Shown here: positions 52,053-62,635 of the stretch, piece by piece
Layout: each line of letters opens with the position of its first letter
Position numbering within the stretch: the stretch's first letter is position 1
NCBI GenBank assembly: GCA_903927755.1
Contig: CAIYOD010000013.1
Span: forward strand, 1-64,000
Source of the DNA: an uncultured Thermoleophilia bacterium
Lineage (GTDB): Bacteria; Actinomycetota; Thermoleophilia; UBA2241
DNA length: 64,000 nucleotides
Direction of reading: 5' to 3'
The notes under the pieces: model-generated
Seen by the model: only the letters and a program-made list of their open reading frames with translations
Told to the model about the DNA's origin: nothing
The model's database searches: none
Translations under genes and position numbers: made by a program

Positions 52053-53333
52053 CTACGCGAAGCGCTGCACCGCGAGCGGCGCCAGGTCGATCTCCGGCCT
52101 GGCGCCGCTCGCCACTTGCGCCACGAGGCGGCCGGTGGCCGGACCGAGCGAGAGGCCGAGCATGCAGTGGCCGGTCGCGAGGATCACGCGGTCGCGGCCG
52201 GGGACGCGGCCGATGACCGGCAGGCCGTCCGGAGTGACCGGGCGCGGCCCGCGCCAGAGCTGCCGGACGGGACCATCCGCGGGCACCCCGATGGCGCGCT
52301 CGCCGCCGGCACGCAGGTACGCGACGCGTTTGGGGCGCACACGCATGTCCCACCCTGAGAGCTCCATCGTGCTGCCCAGCCGTAGCGAGTCGCCAAGCGG
52401 CGTGAGCACCACGTGGGCGTCGCCCAGGTAGAGCGGCAGCTCTGGGAAGTCGGGTGGGCGGTCGACGTCGACGCTGTAGCCCTTGGCGGGCTCGATGGGC
52501 AGGCGCAGGCCCAGATCGCGGGCGAGGAAGGGCGACCAGGCGCCGGCCGCCAGCACGACCTGGCCGGCCGCGAAGGACCCGCGAGTGGTGACGGCGCTCA
52601 CCCCGTCGGGCGCCGGCTCCAGCGCCAGCACCTCGGCGCCGGTGACCACGGCCGCCCCGGCCTCCCCGGCCATGCGTGCGACCGCACGCGTGAAGAGCAT
52701 GGGGTCGAGATGGCCGTCCTCCGGGAAGTAGTAGGCCCCGGCTACGTCGCAGCGCAGGCCGGGGAAGAGCCGCCGGGCTTCTGCCTCCGTCACGTCGTCC
52801 ACGCGCACGCCCATGGCCCGCGACTGCTCCACCTCTTCGCCGGCGGCCGCGAGCCCGGCCGGCGTCTCGTAGAGCTGCAGCTCGCCGGTGTGATGGAACC
52901 GCCATTCGTCGCCACGTCCGTCTGCGTACTCGTCGTGCAGGCGCGCGCTCAGCACGTGCAGGCCGCGCAGCACCGGCGCGGCGGCAGCGGCGCGCTCCGC
53001 GGAGCAGGCCGCCCGGAACGCCAGGAGCCAGCGTGCGAGCGCCGGACTTGGCCGGGGCGCGATGTAGAACGGGCTGGAGGCGTCCAACATCCAGCGCAGA
53101 CCCTGGCCGAGCACGCCGGGCGCCGCGAGGGGCGTCGCGTCGCTGGGTACCAGCAGTCCACAGTTGGCGTATGCGCCGCTCGCCGGTGGGCAGATCTCGA
53201 GCTCTCTCTCGAGCAGGGTGACGGCCGCTCCGGCCCGAGCCAGCTCGAGCGCGCAACAGGCGCCGACGGGGCCTCCCCCTACGACGATGATGTCCCCGGG
53301 GTCGTTCAGGGTACTCACCTCCTGGGCGGCCAT
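52053..53333 (-). CDS. FAD-dependent amino acid oxidoreductase (DadA/glycine oxidase family)
   Basis: A 426-residue DAO-family flavoprotein: dinucleotide-binding motif DIIVVGGGPVGACCALELARAGAAVTLLERE near the N-terminus and the second FAD motif VILATGHCMLGLSLGPATGRLVAQVASG near the C-terminus. It probably oxidises a D-amino acid, glycine or a similar amine; the exact substrate is unknown. The ATG at 53333 has no ribosome binding site; AGGAGG lies inside the frame, eight bases before codon CTG-9, so a downstream start is possible. It is divergent from phoB across a region that contains a PHO-box-like repeat. Confidence 0.85.
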   Translation of the reverse strand: MAAQEVSTLNDPGDIIVVGGGPVGACCALELARAGAAVTLLERELEICPPASGAYANCGLLVPSDATPLAAPGVLGQGLRWMLDASSPFYIAPRPSPALARWLLAFRAACSAERAAAAAPVLRGLHVLSARLHDEYADGRGDEWRFHHTGELQLYETPAGLAAAGEEVEQSRAMGVRVDDVTEAEARRLFPGLRCDVAGAYYFPEDGHLDPMLFTRAVARMAGEAGAAVVTGAEVLALEPAPDGVSAVTTRGSFAAGQVVLAAGAWSPFLARDLGLRLPIEPAKGYSVDVDRPPDFPELPLYLGDAHVVLTPLGDSLRLGSTMELSGWDMRVRPKRVAYLRAGGERAIGVPADGPVRQLWRGPRPVTPDGLPVIGRVPGRDRVILATGHCMLGLSLGPATGRLVAQVASGARPEIDLAPLAVQRFA

Positions 53334-53359
53334 CGGCCGGTCGCCGGTGTGCCGCTATG

Positions 53360-53375
53360 CTAACGAAGAACTAAC
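53360..53375 (+). promoter_or_regulatory. PHO-box-like direct repeat before phoB
   Basis: CTAAC-GAAGAA-CTAAC: two CTAAC units with an 11-bp period, followed by ATCG. The same repeat occurs before pstS and before the second phoU. Likely binding site for the PhoB-type regulator encoded 75 bp downstream, and possibly also for the divergent FAD oxidoreductase gene. Confidence 0.65.
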
Positions 53376-53449
53376 ATCGCGGCACTAGGCTGCACAGGAC
53401 CGCCCGAGATCCGGGACCGCGCCCGCTGCGCGCACCCGACGGAACGGAT

Positions 53450-54157
53450 GTGACCTTGGCCAGAGAGAACGTGCTCGTCGTCGACGACGAGAGGGACATC
53501 CTCGAGCTCGTCAAGTACAATCTCGACAAAGAGGGCTACCGCGTGACGGTCGTGGCCAGCGGCGAAGACGCCCTGGCGGCCACGCGCGCCAAGATGCCCG
53601 ACCTCATCGTCCTCGACCTGATGCTCCCGGGAGTGGACGGCCTCGAGGTCTGCCGCCGGCTCAAGTCCGACTCCAAGACGCGGGGCATCCCCATCGTGAT
53701 GCTCACCGCCAAGGGCAGTGAGGCCGACGTCGTCGCAGGCCTGGAGCTCGGAGCCTCCGACTACGTGACCAAGCCCTTCAGCCCGCGGGTGCTCACGGCG
53801 CGCATCCGCGCCGTGCTGCGCCGCGGCGACGACGCCGCCGACGACGAGGCGACGGTCCACATCAAGGAGCTCACCATCCATCCGGGCCGGCATCAGGTAC
53901 TGGTGTGCGACAAGCCCACTGAGCTCACTGCGACCGAGTTCCGTATCCTCTTGTATCTGGCCAAGCGGCCAGGCTGGGTGTTCACTAGACAGCAGATCGT
54001 CGATGCCGCCCAAGGGGACGACTCATTCGTCAACGACCGCTTCGTGACCGATCGCTCGGTCGACGTGCACATCGTCTCGCTTCGCCGCAAGCTCGGATGC
54101 TGCGGGGCGTACATCGAGACGGTCCGCGGCGTGGGGTATCGCCTGCAGGACCAATGA
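53450..54157 (+). CDS. phoB: PhoB-type response regulator
   Basis: A 235-residue OmpR/PhoB-family regulator. The receiver domain has the acidic pair VVDDERDI, the phosphoacceptor Asp in LIVLDLMLPGVDG and the Lys in YVTKPFSP; the C-terminal winged helix contains ELTATEFRILLYLAKRPGWVFTRQQIVDAA and ends VRGVGYRLQDQ. It is expected to activate the pst operon under phosphate limitation by binding the CTAAC repeats found in this region. The start is GTG 53450. The kinase gene begins three bases after its stop. Confidence 0.92.
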   Translation: MTLARENVLVVDDERDILELVKYNLDKEGYRVTVVASGEDALAATRAKMPDLIVLDLMLPGVDGLEVCRRLKSDSKTRGIPIVMLTAKGSEADVVAGLELGASDYVTKPFSPRVLTARIRAVLRRGDDAADDEATVHIKELTIHPGRHQVLVCDKPTELTATEFRILLYLAKRPGWVFTRQQIVDAAQGDDSFVNDRFVTDRSVDVHIVSLRRKLGCCGAYIETVRGVGYRLQDQ

Positions 54158-54160
54158 ATC

Positions 54161-55957
54161 ATGCGTAGGCCGCGGCTCTTCTGGCGTCTCTACGCCACCT
54201 ATCTCATCATCGTCATCCTGTGTACGGCGGCGGTGGGGTTCTACGCGGTCCGGTCGGTGCGCGACTTCTACTACGACCAGACAGAGCGGGAACTGCAGGC
54301 ACGCGGTGCGCTCATCCGCGAGCAGCTCGTCACCGCCATGGACGTCGACTCGCCGCAGCAGTTGGAGGACCTCCTGCGCCGCCTCGGAGAGGCGTCCGGC
54401 ACGCGCATCACCCTCATCGCGGCTGACCGGCCCGAGGCGGCGCGCGGTAAGGTGCTGGCCGATTCCGACTCCGATCCCGCGACGATGGAGAACCACGCCG
54501 ACCGGAAGGAGTTCCTGTTGGCGCTGCTCGGCCGCCCCGCGCGCACGATCCACTTCAGCGACACGCTCGGCGAGGACATGATGTACGTGGCCATCCCCGT
54601 CCGGGAGGACGGCCGCATCACGACGGTCTTGCGGACGGCCATGCCGCTCACCCGCATGAACGACGCCCTCGGCGTCCTGTACGGCAGCATCGCCGTCAGC
54701 GCCCTGGTCGTGGCAGTGATCGCCGCCGCCATCGGCTTCTACGTCTCTCGCCGCATCAGCGGCCAGATGCGAGCGATCAAGGCGGGGGCCGAGCGACTTG
54801 CGGCCGGCGACTTCTCGCACAAGCTCTTCGTCCCGCAGGTCGAGGAGTTCGCGGTGGTGGCCGAGAGCATCAACCGCATGGCGGAGGAGCTCGACGACAA
54901 GCTGCGCACGCTCACCCACGAGCGCAACGAGCGCGAGGCGGTGCTCTCCAGCATGGTCGAGGGCGTGCTGGCGGTGGACATCGACGAGCGGGTGATCGCC
55001 GTGAACGCGGCCGCCGCACGTCTTCTGGACACCGACCCCGCAGCGGCCGAGGGCAAGTCGATCCAGGAGGTCGTCCGCAACCCCGACCTCCAGCACGTGG
55101 TCGCGCAGACGCTGGGCGGCCACCGCCCCGTGGAGGCGGACATCGTGATGCGCGTGGGTGCGGAGGAGCGCAACCTCCAGGCAAACGGCACCCTGCTTCA
55201 CGGGGACGACGACGGGAGCGACGTCGGCGCCGTCGTCGTCCTCAACGACGTGACGCGCCTCAAGAGGCTCGAGGCGGTGCGGCGCGACTTCGTCGCGAAC
55301 GTCTCCCACGAGCTCAAGACGCCGGTCACCTCCATCAAGGGCTTCGCCGAGACACTCGAGGACGGCGCCTTGGACGACCCGGAGGCGGCCCGCCGCTTCG
55401 TGCGGATCATCGCGGGCCAGGCCGACCGGTTGAACTCGATCATCGAGGACCTCCTGGCGCTGTCGACGCTGGAGCAGTCTGGCGACAGCCCGCTCCTGCA
55501 GCTCGAGGAGGCCGACCTCTGTGACGTGGTGGCCGTGGCGCTCGAAGTCTGCGGCCCCAAAGCGGAGGCCAAGAGCATCGAGCTCCGCGAGGACTGCCCC
55601 GGATGTCTGCTCGCGCGCGTGAGCCCACCCCTCCTCGAGCAGGCGGTCGTCAATCTCATCGACAACGCGACGAAGTACAGCGCCGAGGGCAGCGCGGTCG
55701 TCGTCACGATCGAGGAGCGGGGCGATGAGGTCGTCGTGAGCGTGGCCGACGAGGGGCAGGGAGTCGCGCGCGAGCACCTGCCCAGGCTCTTCGAGCGCTT
55801 CTACCGCGTCGACAAGGCCCGCAGCCGCGACCTCGGCGGCACCGGCCTGGGCCTCGCGATCGTCAAGCACGTGGCGCAGATCCACGGCGGCCGCGTCTCG
55901 GTCGACAGCGTGGTCGGCCGCGGCAGCACCTTCCGCATCCACCTCCCTCGAGGCTGA
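54161..55957 (+). CDS. phoR: PhoR-type sensor histidine kinase
   Basis: A 598-residue membrane kinase: membrane segment 1 (LYATYLIIVILCTAAVGFYAV), an extracytoplasmic domain of about 140 residues, membrane segment 2 (SIAVSALVVAVIAAAIGFYV), HAMP (RRISGQMRAIKAGAERLAAGDFSHKL), a PAS-like region, HisKA with FVANVSHELKTPVTSIKGFAETL and HATPase (NLIDNATKYS, DEGQGVARE, GGTGLGLAIVKHVAQIHGG). It pairs with the regulator encoded just upstream; PhoR kinases usually sense Pst/PhoU status rather than phosphate directly. Confidence 0.92.
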   Translation: MRRPRLFWRLYATYLIIVILCTAAVGFYAVRSVRDFYYDQTERELQARGALIREQLVTAMDVDSPQQLEDLLRRLGEASGTRITLIAADRPEAARGKVLADSDSDPATMENHADRKEFLLALLGRPARTIHFSDTLGEDMMYVAIPVREDGRITTVLRTAMPLTRMNDALGVLYGSIAVSALVVAVIAAAIGFYVSRRISGQMRAIKAGAERLAAGDFSHKLFVPQVEEFAVVAESINRMAEELDDKLRTLTHERNEREAVLSSMVEGVLAVDIDERVIAVNAAAARLLDTDPAAAEGKSIQEVVRNPDLQHVVAQTLGGHRPVEADIVMRVGAEERNLQANGTLLHGDDDGSDVGAVVVLNDVTRLKRLEAVRRDFVANVSHELKTPVTSIKGFAETLEDGALDDPEAARRFVRIIAGQADRLNSIIEDLLALSTLEQSGDSPLLQLEEADLCDVVAVALEVCGPKAEAKSIELREDCPGCLLARVSPPLLEQAVVNLIDNATKYSAEGSAVVVTIEERGDEVVVSVADEGQGVAREHLPRLFERFYRVDKARSRDLGGTGLGLAIVKHVAQIHGGRVSVDSVVGRGSTFRIHLPRG

Positions 55958-56299
55958 GAGGGCCGACCCGGCGGCGCACAGGCGCCTGCGACCGGCCTCG
56001 CTGTGGCCGATTCGCGGCCCTCATGCGGGGCTCACATTCCTCTCATCACCCGCGAACCGCGAGCGCGCAGACTTGCTCCGGACGGCCCAGCTCGTCGTGG
56101 CCTGCCGGTCAAGGCTCGGCGGCCTGCGTCGTCTGGCCTCGCGGCACCCACATCGTGCGCTAACGAGTCGCTAACACTGGCTGGGGAACATTGACCGTGC
56201 TCTGCGGGCAACGGCCGGGGAGGCGACTCCACCAGCGCTCGGCGCGAGTCTCGAGAGGCCGCCCAAGGACCGCTACCACGAAGAGTCACAGGAGGAAGA
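55958..56299. other. 342-bp intergenic region before pstS
   Basis: The region between the PhoR-type gene and pstS holds one PHO-box-like repeat (56160-56175) and no convincing reading frame. No hairpin terminator for the phoBR operon stands out. The pstS start has CAGGAGGAAGA upstream. A promoter -10 cannot be assigned with confidence. Confidence 0.5.
56160..56175 (+). promoter_or_regulatory. PHO-box-like direct repeat before pstS
   Basis: CTAAC-GAGTCG-CTAAC, 11-bp period, followed by ACTGG. It lies 125 bp upstream of the pstS start and matches the repeats before phoB and the second phoU. Confidence 0.68.
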
Positions 56300-57280
56300 A
56301 TGAAGCGCATACGGTGGATCGCGATGGTCGCAGCTGTGATGGCGATCGCGCTGGTAGGCGTGGCGTGCGGAGGGGACGAGCCTTCGGACGGCGCCGGTGG
56401 TGACGGGACGGCGGCCCTCTCGGGCGACATCCGCATCGACGGTTCGAGCACGGTCGGCCCGCTCACCGAGGCCGCGGCGGAGTTCTTCCAAGGGGAGAAT
56501 CCCGACGTGCGCGTGACGGTCGGCATCTCGGGGACCGGCGGCGGATTCGAGAAGTTCTGCGCCGGCGAGACCGACGCCAACGACGCCTCCCGCCAGATCG
56601 AGACGGATGAGGAAGAGCTGTGCACGACCGCGGGCGTCGAGTGGGTCGAGATGCAGGTGGCGAACGACGGTATCGCGGTCGTCATCAACCCTGAGAACGA
56701 CTGGGCGGACAACCTCACGGTCGAGCAGTTGAAGATGATCTGGAACGAGGGCAGCACGATCGACAACTGGAACCAGGTCGACCCGAGCTTCCCGGATGTC
56801 CCCCTCGAGCTCTTCGGCCCCGGCACGGACTCCGGCACGTTCGACTACTTCACCGATGCCATCAACGGTGAGGAGGGCGTCAGCCGGACCGACTACCAGG
56901 CCACCGAGGACGACAACGTCGCGGTGCAGGGCGTGGCCGGCTCCAAGGGCGGAATGGCCTATTTCGGTCTCTCCTATTACGAGCAGAACGCCGCCCAGCT
57001 GAAGGTCGTGGCGGTCGACGGCGGCAGCGGTCCCGTGACCCCGTCTCTCGAGACGGTGCAGTCCGGCGAGTACACGCCGCTCAGCAGGCCGCTCTTCATC
57101 TATCCGTCGGCCGAGGCCCTGCAGCGCCCGGAGATGGCGGCGTTCATGCAGTTCTACCTGGACAACGCGCAGAGCATCGCCGAGCAGGCCCTGTTCGTGC
57201 CGATCACCGCCGAGCAGACCGCGGCCGCGCAGGCCGTGCTCGACGGGATCGTCGGCGGAGCATCGCCGAGCGCCGAGTAA
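56300..57280 (+). CDS. pstS: phosphate-binding lipoprotein PstS
   Basis: A 326-residue periplasmic-type phosphate receptor anchored as a lipoprotein (lipobox VGVACGG). The phosphate-binding loop is [18 protein letters not shown], with further contacts in [22 protein letters not shown] and [14 protein letters not shown]. It hands phosphate to PstCA. It is the first gene of pstSCAB and is 7 nt before pstC. The length fits the larger PstS type. Confidence 0.95.
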   Translation: MKRIRWIAMVAAVMAIALVGVACGGDEPSDGAGGDGTAALSGDIRIDGSSTVGPLTEAAAEFFQGENPDVRVTVGISGTGGGFEKFCAGETDANDASRQIETDEEELCTTAGVEWVEMQVANDGIAVVINPENDWADNLTVEQLKMIWNEGSTIDNWNQVDPSFPDVPLELFGPGTDSGTFDYFTDAINGEEGVSRTDYQATEDDNVAVQGVAGSKGGMAYFGLSYYEQNAAQLKVVAVDGGSGPVTPSLETVQSGEYTPLSRPLFIYPSAEALQRPEMAAFMQFYLDNAQSIAEQALFVPITAEQTAAAQAVLDGIVGGASPSAE

Positions 57281-57287
57281 GGAAGAC

Positions 57288-58235
57288 ATGGCGGCTGTAA
57301 CGACAGAGAGGCCCGTCTCCAGACCCCTCCAGGGGCTGGAGTCGGGTCGCCGCCGCTACCGCGAGAAGATCATCGTCGGCAGTCTGTTCCTGTGCGCGGC
57401 GCTCTCGATCGTCCTCACGGTCGGCATCGTGCTCGCGCTGCTGATCCCGAGCCTCGAGTTCTTCGGGCAGGTCAGCCCGGTCGAGTTCTTCACCGGGACG
57501 GAGTGGGCGCCCCTGTTCAAGAACTCGCAGTTCGGCGTCCTGCCGCTGCTCGGGGGCACGCTCGTCGTCACGCTCATCGCCGCGGCCATCTGCCTGCCAC
57601 TCGGCCTGCTGGCGGCCATCTACCTGAGCGAGTACGCCGCCCGGAGGACGAGAAGCTTCGTCAAGCCCATCCTCGAGATCCTCGCCGGTATCCCCACAGT
57701 GGTCTACGGGTTCTTCGCCCTGACGTTCATCACGCCGCTGCTTCGGGAGAACTGGCTGTTCGGAACCCCCCCGGGGGTGTTCAACGCCCTCTCAGCCGGT
57801 CTGGTGATGGGCATCATGATCCTCCCGACCGTCGCCTCCATCTCCGAGGACGCCATGTACGCGGTGCCGCAGTCCCTGCGCGCCGGTGCGGCCGCCCTCG
57901 GCGCTACGAAGTATGAGATCTCCACACGCGTCGTCGTGCCGGCGGGTCTCTCGGGGATCATCGCCGCCTTCGTCCTGGGCATCAGCCGCGCGGTCGGCGA
58001 GACGATGATCGTGCTCATCGCCGCCGGCGGCATGCCCAACCTCACGTTCAACCCTGTGGAGGCCATGCAGACGATGACGGCCTTCATCGGGGCCGCGGGG
58101 CTCGGGGACCAGGCCACAGGCAGCATCGGCTACAAGACCATCTTCGCCGTCGGCATCAGCCTGTTCGTCATGACCCTGATCATGAACATCATCAGCATCC
58201 GGCTGGTGAGGAAGTACCGCGAGGTCTACGATTGA
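57288..58235 (+). CDS. pstC: phosphate ABC transporter permease PstC
   Basis: A 315-residue permease with six membrane segments and the EAA-type coupling loop ([47 protein letters not shown]), the GETM end being typical of PstC. It forms the membrane channel with PstA. Its stop overlaps the pstA start (TTGA). The ATG is preceded by TAAGGAAGAC, within the end of pstS. Confidence 0.94.
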   Translation: MAAVTTERPVSRPLQGLESGRRRYREKIIVGSLFLCAALSIVLTVGIVLALLIPSLEFFGQVSPVEFFTGTEWAPLFKNSQFGVLPLLGGTLVVTLIAAAICLPLGLLAAIYLSEYAARRTRSFVKPILEILAGIPTVVYGFFALTFITPLLRENWLFGTPPGVFNALSAGLVMGIMILPTVASISEDAMYAVPQSLRAGAAALGATKYEISTRVVVPAGLSGIIAAFVLGISRAVGETMIVLIAAGGMPNLTFNPVEAMQTMTAFIGAAGLGDQATGSIGYKTIFAVGISLFVMTLIMNIISIRLVRKYREVYD

Positions 58236-59139
58236 GCACCCTGAGGACGCAGAAGGACGCATCCACGACCCCGCCGGTCTCGCTGACCAGCCGGCGTGGG
58301 TGGTGGCACCGCACCAGAGACGGGGCGTTCCGCGGCGCCGTCACGGGGAGCGTGCTGGTCGGCCTCGCCGTTCTCGTCGCGCTCATCGTGCAGAGTCTCG
58401 TCGAGGGCTGGCCCAAGCTCAACTGGAACCTCATCACGAGCTTCCCCTCGAGTTTCCCGGAGAAGGCCGGCATCCAGTCGGCCATCTTCGGGACGTTCTG
58501 GATGGTGGGCATCGTGCTCGTCGTCGCCATCCCCATCGGCGTGGGGGCGGCCATCTACATGGAGCAGTTCGCGGACACCGAGGCATGGTACAACCGGTTC
58601 ATCGACGTCATCATCCAGAACCTCGCGGCCGTGCCGTCCATCGTGTACGGCATCTTGGGGCTGGCGTTCCTGGCGCGAGGCTTCCTGAACCTGGGTCCGG
58701 TCGTGCTCACCGCGGGCCTGACCCTGTCGTTCCTGGTCCTGCCGGTGGTCATCATCGCGTCGCGTGAGGCCCTCCGCGCGGTGCCGAGCTCCATCCTGGA
58801 CGGCGCGCTGGCGCTCGGCGCGACGCGCTGGCAGGGGGTCAGCAGACAGGTGTTGCCGGCGGCCATCCCGGGCATCGCCACGGGCTCGATCCTCGCCGTG
58901 TCACGTGCGATCGGCGAGGCGGCGCCGCTGCTGCTGCTCGGAGCGCTGCAGTTCATCACCTTCAACCCGACGGGGTTGAACAGCTCGTTCACGGCGCTCC
59001 CCATCCAGATCTTCAACTGGGTCTCACGACCGAATGTGGGGTTCCACGTCGCCGCCGCGGCCGCCATCATCGTGCTCCTGTGCATCACCCTGCTGATGAA
59101 CGCCGTGGCCATCTGGCTCCGTAATCGCTTCCAGCAGAC

Positions 59140-59146
<7 letters not shown>
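58232..59146 (+). CDS. pstA: phosphate ABC transporter permease PstA
   Basis: A 304-residue permease partner of PstC with six membrane segments; the coupling loop is [44 protein letters not shown]. The TTG start overlaps the pstC stop. The N-terminal 40 residues ([22 protein letters not shown]) are cytosolic and basic, common in actinobacterial PstA. Confidence 0.94.
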
Positions 59147-60123
<977 letters not shown>

Positions 60124-60167
60124 GACGAGGCTCTCGCGGCGGGGAGCGCCCGGTCGTGCGTGCGCCG

Positions 60168-60878
60168 TCAGGTCTGATCTGGGCCTGACCCCTCGTCGCG
60201 AGAGCGCGGCTCATCGGAGAGCTCGCGCAGCTCGCCCGTCACGAGGAACACGGTCTGCTCGGCCACATCGACGGTGTTGTCGCCGATGCGCTCGAGCGCG
60301 CGCGCGATGAGCACCATGAACATCGCCCACTCACGCAGCTCGGCGTCGTCACCGATGTCGACGGCGCGCCGGAACACCTGACGGTTGAGCTGGTCGACCG
60401 CGGAGTCTTGCAGAGCGAGGTCTTCGGCGAGTTCGACGTTGCGAGAGATGTATGTCTCCCTGGCCTGGGCGATCTGCCGGCCGACGAGCCGCCCCATGGC
60501 CTCGATCGTCGCCACCATCTCCTCGTCCCGCGGCGACTCGTAGCCGGAGAGCGGCACCAGCGTGGCGACGTTCACACACTGGTCGCCCATCCGCTCCAGG
60601 CACCAGACGATGTGCAGCAGGGCTGCGACCAGGCGCAGGTCGCCGGCCACGGGGGCCTGACTGGCCAGGAGCGCGATCGCCTCATGGTGGATGTCGAGGT
60701 AGCGCAGGTTGATGGGGCGATCGGCGGCCACGACAAGGGCCGCAAGGCCCGCGTCGCAGCGACTCACGGCGTCCATGGCGCGGACGAGCTGTTCAGTGAC
60801 CTCGTCGAAGCCGCCCAGGGTACGCCGCTCGAGCTCCTCAAGCCGGCCGATGAAGGCTTGCCGAGTCTGGTGCACCAT
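60168..60878 (-). CDS. phoU: PhoU-family phosphate regulator (convergent copy)
   Basis: A 236-residue PhoU protein built from two three-helix PhoU repeats, with metal-cluster regions HIVWCLERMGDQCVNVA and VLIARALERIGDNTVDVAEQ (the E-x3-D-x2-N pattern). PhoU restrains PhoR and the Pst transporter when phosphate is ample. It converges on pstB rather than following it, and no CTAAC repeat lies upstream. The start at ATG 60878 is chosen by alignment; a GTG at 60956 with GGAGGT nine bases before would add 26 residues. Confidence 0.9.
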   Translation of the reverse strand: MVHQTRQAFIGRLEELERRTLGGFDEVTEQLVRAMDAVSRCDAGLAALVVAADRPINLRYLDIHHEAIALLASQAPVAGDLRLVAALLHIVWCLERMGDQCVNVATLVPLSGYESPRDEEMVATIEAMGRLVGRQIAQARETYISRNVELAEDLALQDSAVDQLNRQVFRRAVDIGDDAELREWAMFMVLIARALERIGDNTVDVAEQTVFLVTGELRELSDEPRSRDEGSGPDQT

Positions 60879-60888
60879 GGGTCTGGCC

Positions 60889-60960
60889 TTACCCTTGCGA
60901 GCCGAACGGCACGCCCAGGCGAGCGCTCCACTTCCGCGCCGCTGATCGCCTTGCACCCAT
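60889..60960 (-). CDS. possible 23-residue leader frame upstream of phoU
   Basis: ATG at 60960 has GGAGG five bases upstream, the strongest site in the area, and encodes MGARRSAARKWSARLGVPFGSQG, ending with TAA ten bases before the PhoU ATG. It may be a leader peptide that feeds ribosomes into phoU, or the ribosome binding site may belong to the GTG at 60956. Low confidence. Confidence 0.25.
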   Translation of the reverse strand: MGARRSAARKWSARLGVPFGSQG

Positions 60961-61053
60961 GTACACCTCCACGGAGAGGACGAGGCTCAAGGATAAGCGG
61001 CGCCTGTTTGCGTCGCATGAGGCTGGAGCCGCTGGTCGCCCCCTGCCCTCGCG

Positions 61054-61451
61054 CTACCACGCGGCTTGCCTGCGACCCGGTGTGCCGCCTTCCATCGCGC
61101 CATGGGCTTCGCTCCTCTGCAGGGCGACACGGTGGTCGACGGCCTGCAGATGAGGCGGGATCACGTCGGCGAAGACGGCCACCGCATCGTCTTCCGTGGC
61201 CGGGTCGGCCTCAACGCCGCAGAGGCCGACGCGGAGGCTGTGGCGGTAGCTGCCGCACGACGGGCAGTCGACGCCGCATGGCGCGCCCTGCCGCGGGGAA
61301 CCGCTACGAGCAGTTCCTCGTGGCACGCCTCACAGGCGAGCCGGACGGTCAAGGATGTTCCCGCCGCGGAGGCCGGCGGCGGGCCGGCGTCACTCTCTGA
61401 TGACACCGGCCCGCTCGGCCCCTGCTTCGAGGGGCCTCGGCTTGCCGTCAT
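61054..61451 (-). pseudogene. zinc-ribbon protein, apparently frameshifted
   Basis: Two overlapping minus-strand frames together encode one plausible protein: LTVRLACEACHEELLVAVP from the 61161-61451 frame and APCGVDCPSCGSYRHSLRVGLCGVEADPATEDDAVAVFADVIPPHLQAVDHRVAL from the 61054-61326 frame. Joining them with one extra base at the four-base C/G run at 61295-61298 gives CEAC-x19-CPSC, a normal zinc-ribbon spacing. Neither half alone makes sense. The gene may be broken, or the base may be a sequencing error. The function is unknown. Confidence 0.45.
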
Positions 61452-61708
61452 CGTCCGCGGTCACGGGGGGACGCCACGGACTCGGCCGGCTCTTCGCGAT
61501 CGTGCGCGCCTCTCGCCTCGGCCTCGCGCAGCTCACGCCGGCGCTCCTGCTCTGTCAGCGCGGAGGTACGGACGCTGCGGAGCTGACGCCGGATCTTCAT
61601 GCTTCTGGTGATCATGGCCACAGTCTGCCCGCGCCCTGTTAGGAAGACGTGAGCGGGGCGATTCAACGCTGCGAACGCGGCCGCATTCGCCTGGAGCCGT
61701 CGCCGCAC
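61448..61708 (-). CDS. small basic hypothetical protein
   Basis: A reading frame of up to 86 residues with the basic, helical end MKIRRQLRSVRTSALTEQERRRELREAEARGAHDREEPAESV. Its TGA overlaps the ATG of the zinc-ribbon frame (ATGA at 61448-61451), which suggests coupling. No ribosome binding site is clear for any start (61708, 61615 or 61600), and no family is recognised, so it may be spurious. Confidence 0.3.
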   Translation of the reverse strand: MRRRLQANAAAFAALNRPAHVFLTGRGQTVAMITRSMKIRRQLRSVRTSALTEQERRRELREAEARGAHDREEPAESVASPRDRGR

Positions 61709-61732
61709 GGCTCGTCGACGGCTGACGCTGCG

Positions 61733-61748
61733 CTAACCGTCCGCTAAC
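61733..61748 (+). promoter_or_regulatory. PHO-box-like direct repeat before the second phoU
   Basis: CTAAC-CGTCCG-CTAAC, 11-bp period, followed by ACCCG. It lies 111 bp upstream of the plus-strand PhoU-family gene and is the third copy of this element in 8.4 kb. Confidence 0.65.
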
Positions 61749-61858
61749 ACCCGGGAGGTACGTTTCTCCACGCGGCGGCGTGTACGCGCGACGCTGGCCT
61801 TCAACGGTCGCGACAGTCTGTCGGCCGAGGTGGGCATCTGCCGAGGCCCGAGGGGACG

Positions 61859-62581
61859 ATGAGACATCTGCAGCGTGAGATAGACCGGCTCAAGCGCAAA
61901 GTCCTGGCGCTGGGCGCGCTCGTGGAAGAGAACCTGCGCCTCGCCTTCCAGGCAATCGAGCAGCGCGACTCGGCGAAGGCGCGGCGCGTGATCGCGACCG
62001 ACGAGCTGATCGACCAGAGCGAGGTCGACGTCGAGGAGGAGTGCCTCAAGATCCTCGCGCTCTACCAGCCGGTGGCCGGCGACCTGCGCTTCGTGGCCGC
62101 GGTCATCAAGATCAACAGCGAGCTGGAGCGCATCGGAGACCTCTCCGCCAACATCGCCGAGCGCGCTCTCCAACTCGTGGACGAACACCCGGTGGCCGTG
62201 CCTCTTCGCGTCGCCGTGATGGCTGATCGCACGCGGGCGATTCTCGAGAGGGCGCTCGATGCCCTCGTCCGCCAGGATGCGGTGATGGCGCGTGAGGTCC
62301 TGGTCGCGGATGACGAGGTCGATGAGCTCTACGCTGAACTCATCGACGAGCTCAAGGGCGTGATCCGCGGGGACCTCGAACATCTCGACGCGATCGTGCT
62401 GCTGTTCAGCGTTGCGCGCTATCTCGAGCGGCTGGCGGATCACGCCACCAACATCGCCGAGGACGTCCTCTATATGGTCGAGGGCGAGATCCAGCGGCAC
62501 AACCAGGCGGCGGTGGCGCCGGGGACCGCCGAGGAACTCCTGGAGCTCGGCGACCTGGGGTGCGGCGACCAGCCCGACTGA
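61859..62581 (+). CDS. phoU: PhoU-family phosphate regulator (second copy)
   Basis: A 240-residue PhoU protein: MRHLQREIDRLKRKVLALGALVEENLRLAFQAIEQRD opens the first repeat, and metal-cluster helices are INSELERIGDLSANIAERAL and FSVARYLERLADHATNIAEDVLYMVEGE, the last being the conserved end of the family. The ATG follows CGAGGGGACG. It has its own CTAAC repeat, so unlike the other copy it is probably induced by phosphate starvation. A strong terminator follows. Confidence 0.92.
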   Translation: MRHLQREIDRLKRKVLALGALVEENLRLAFQAIEQRDSAKARRVIATDELIDQSEVDVEEECLKILALYQPVAGDLRFVAAVIKINSELERIGDLSANIAERALQLVDEHPVAVPLRVAVMADRTRAILERALDALVRQDAVMAREVLVADDEVDELYAELIDELKGVIRGDLEHLDAIVLLFSVARYLERLADHATNIAEDVLYMVEGEIQRHNQAAVAPGTAEELLELGDLGCGDQPD

Positions 62582-62635
62582 CGTTTGGCCAGCCTTCCCG
62601 GCACGCCGGTCCTCCGGCGCTTGGCGGGCAGAGGC

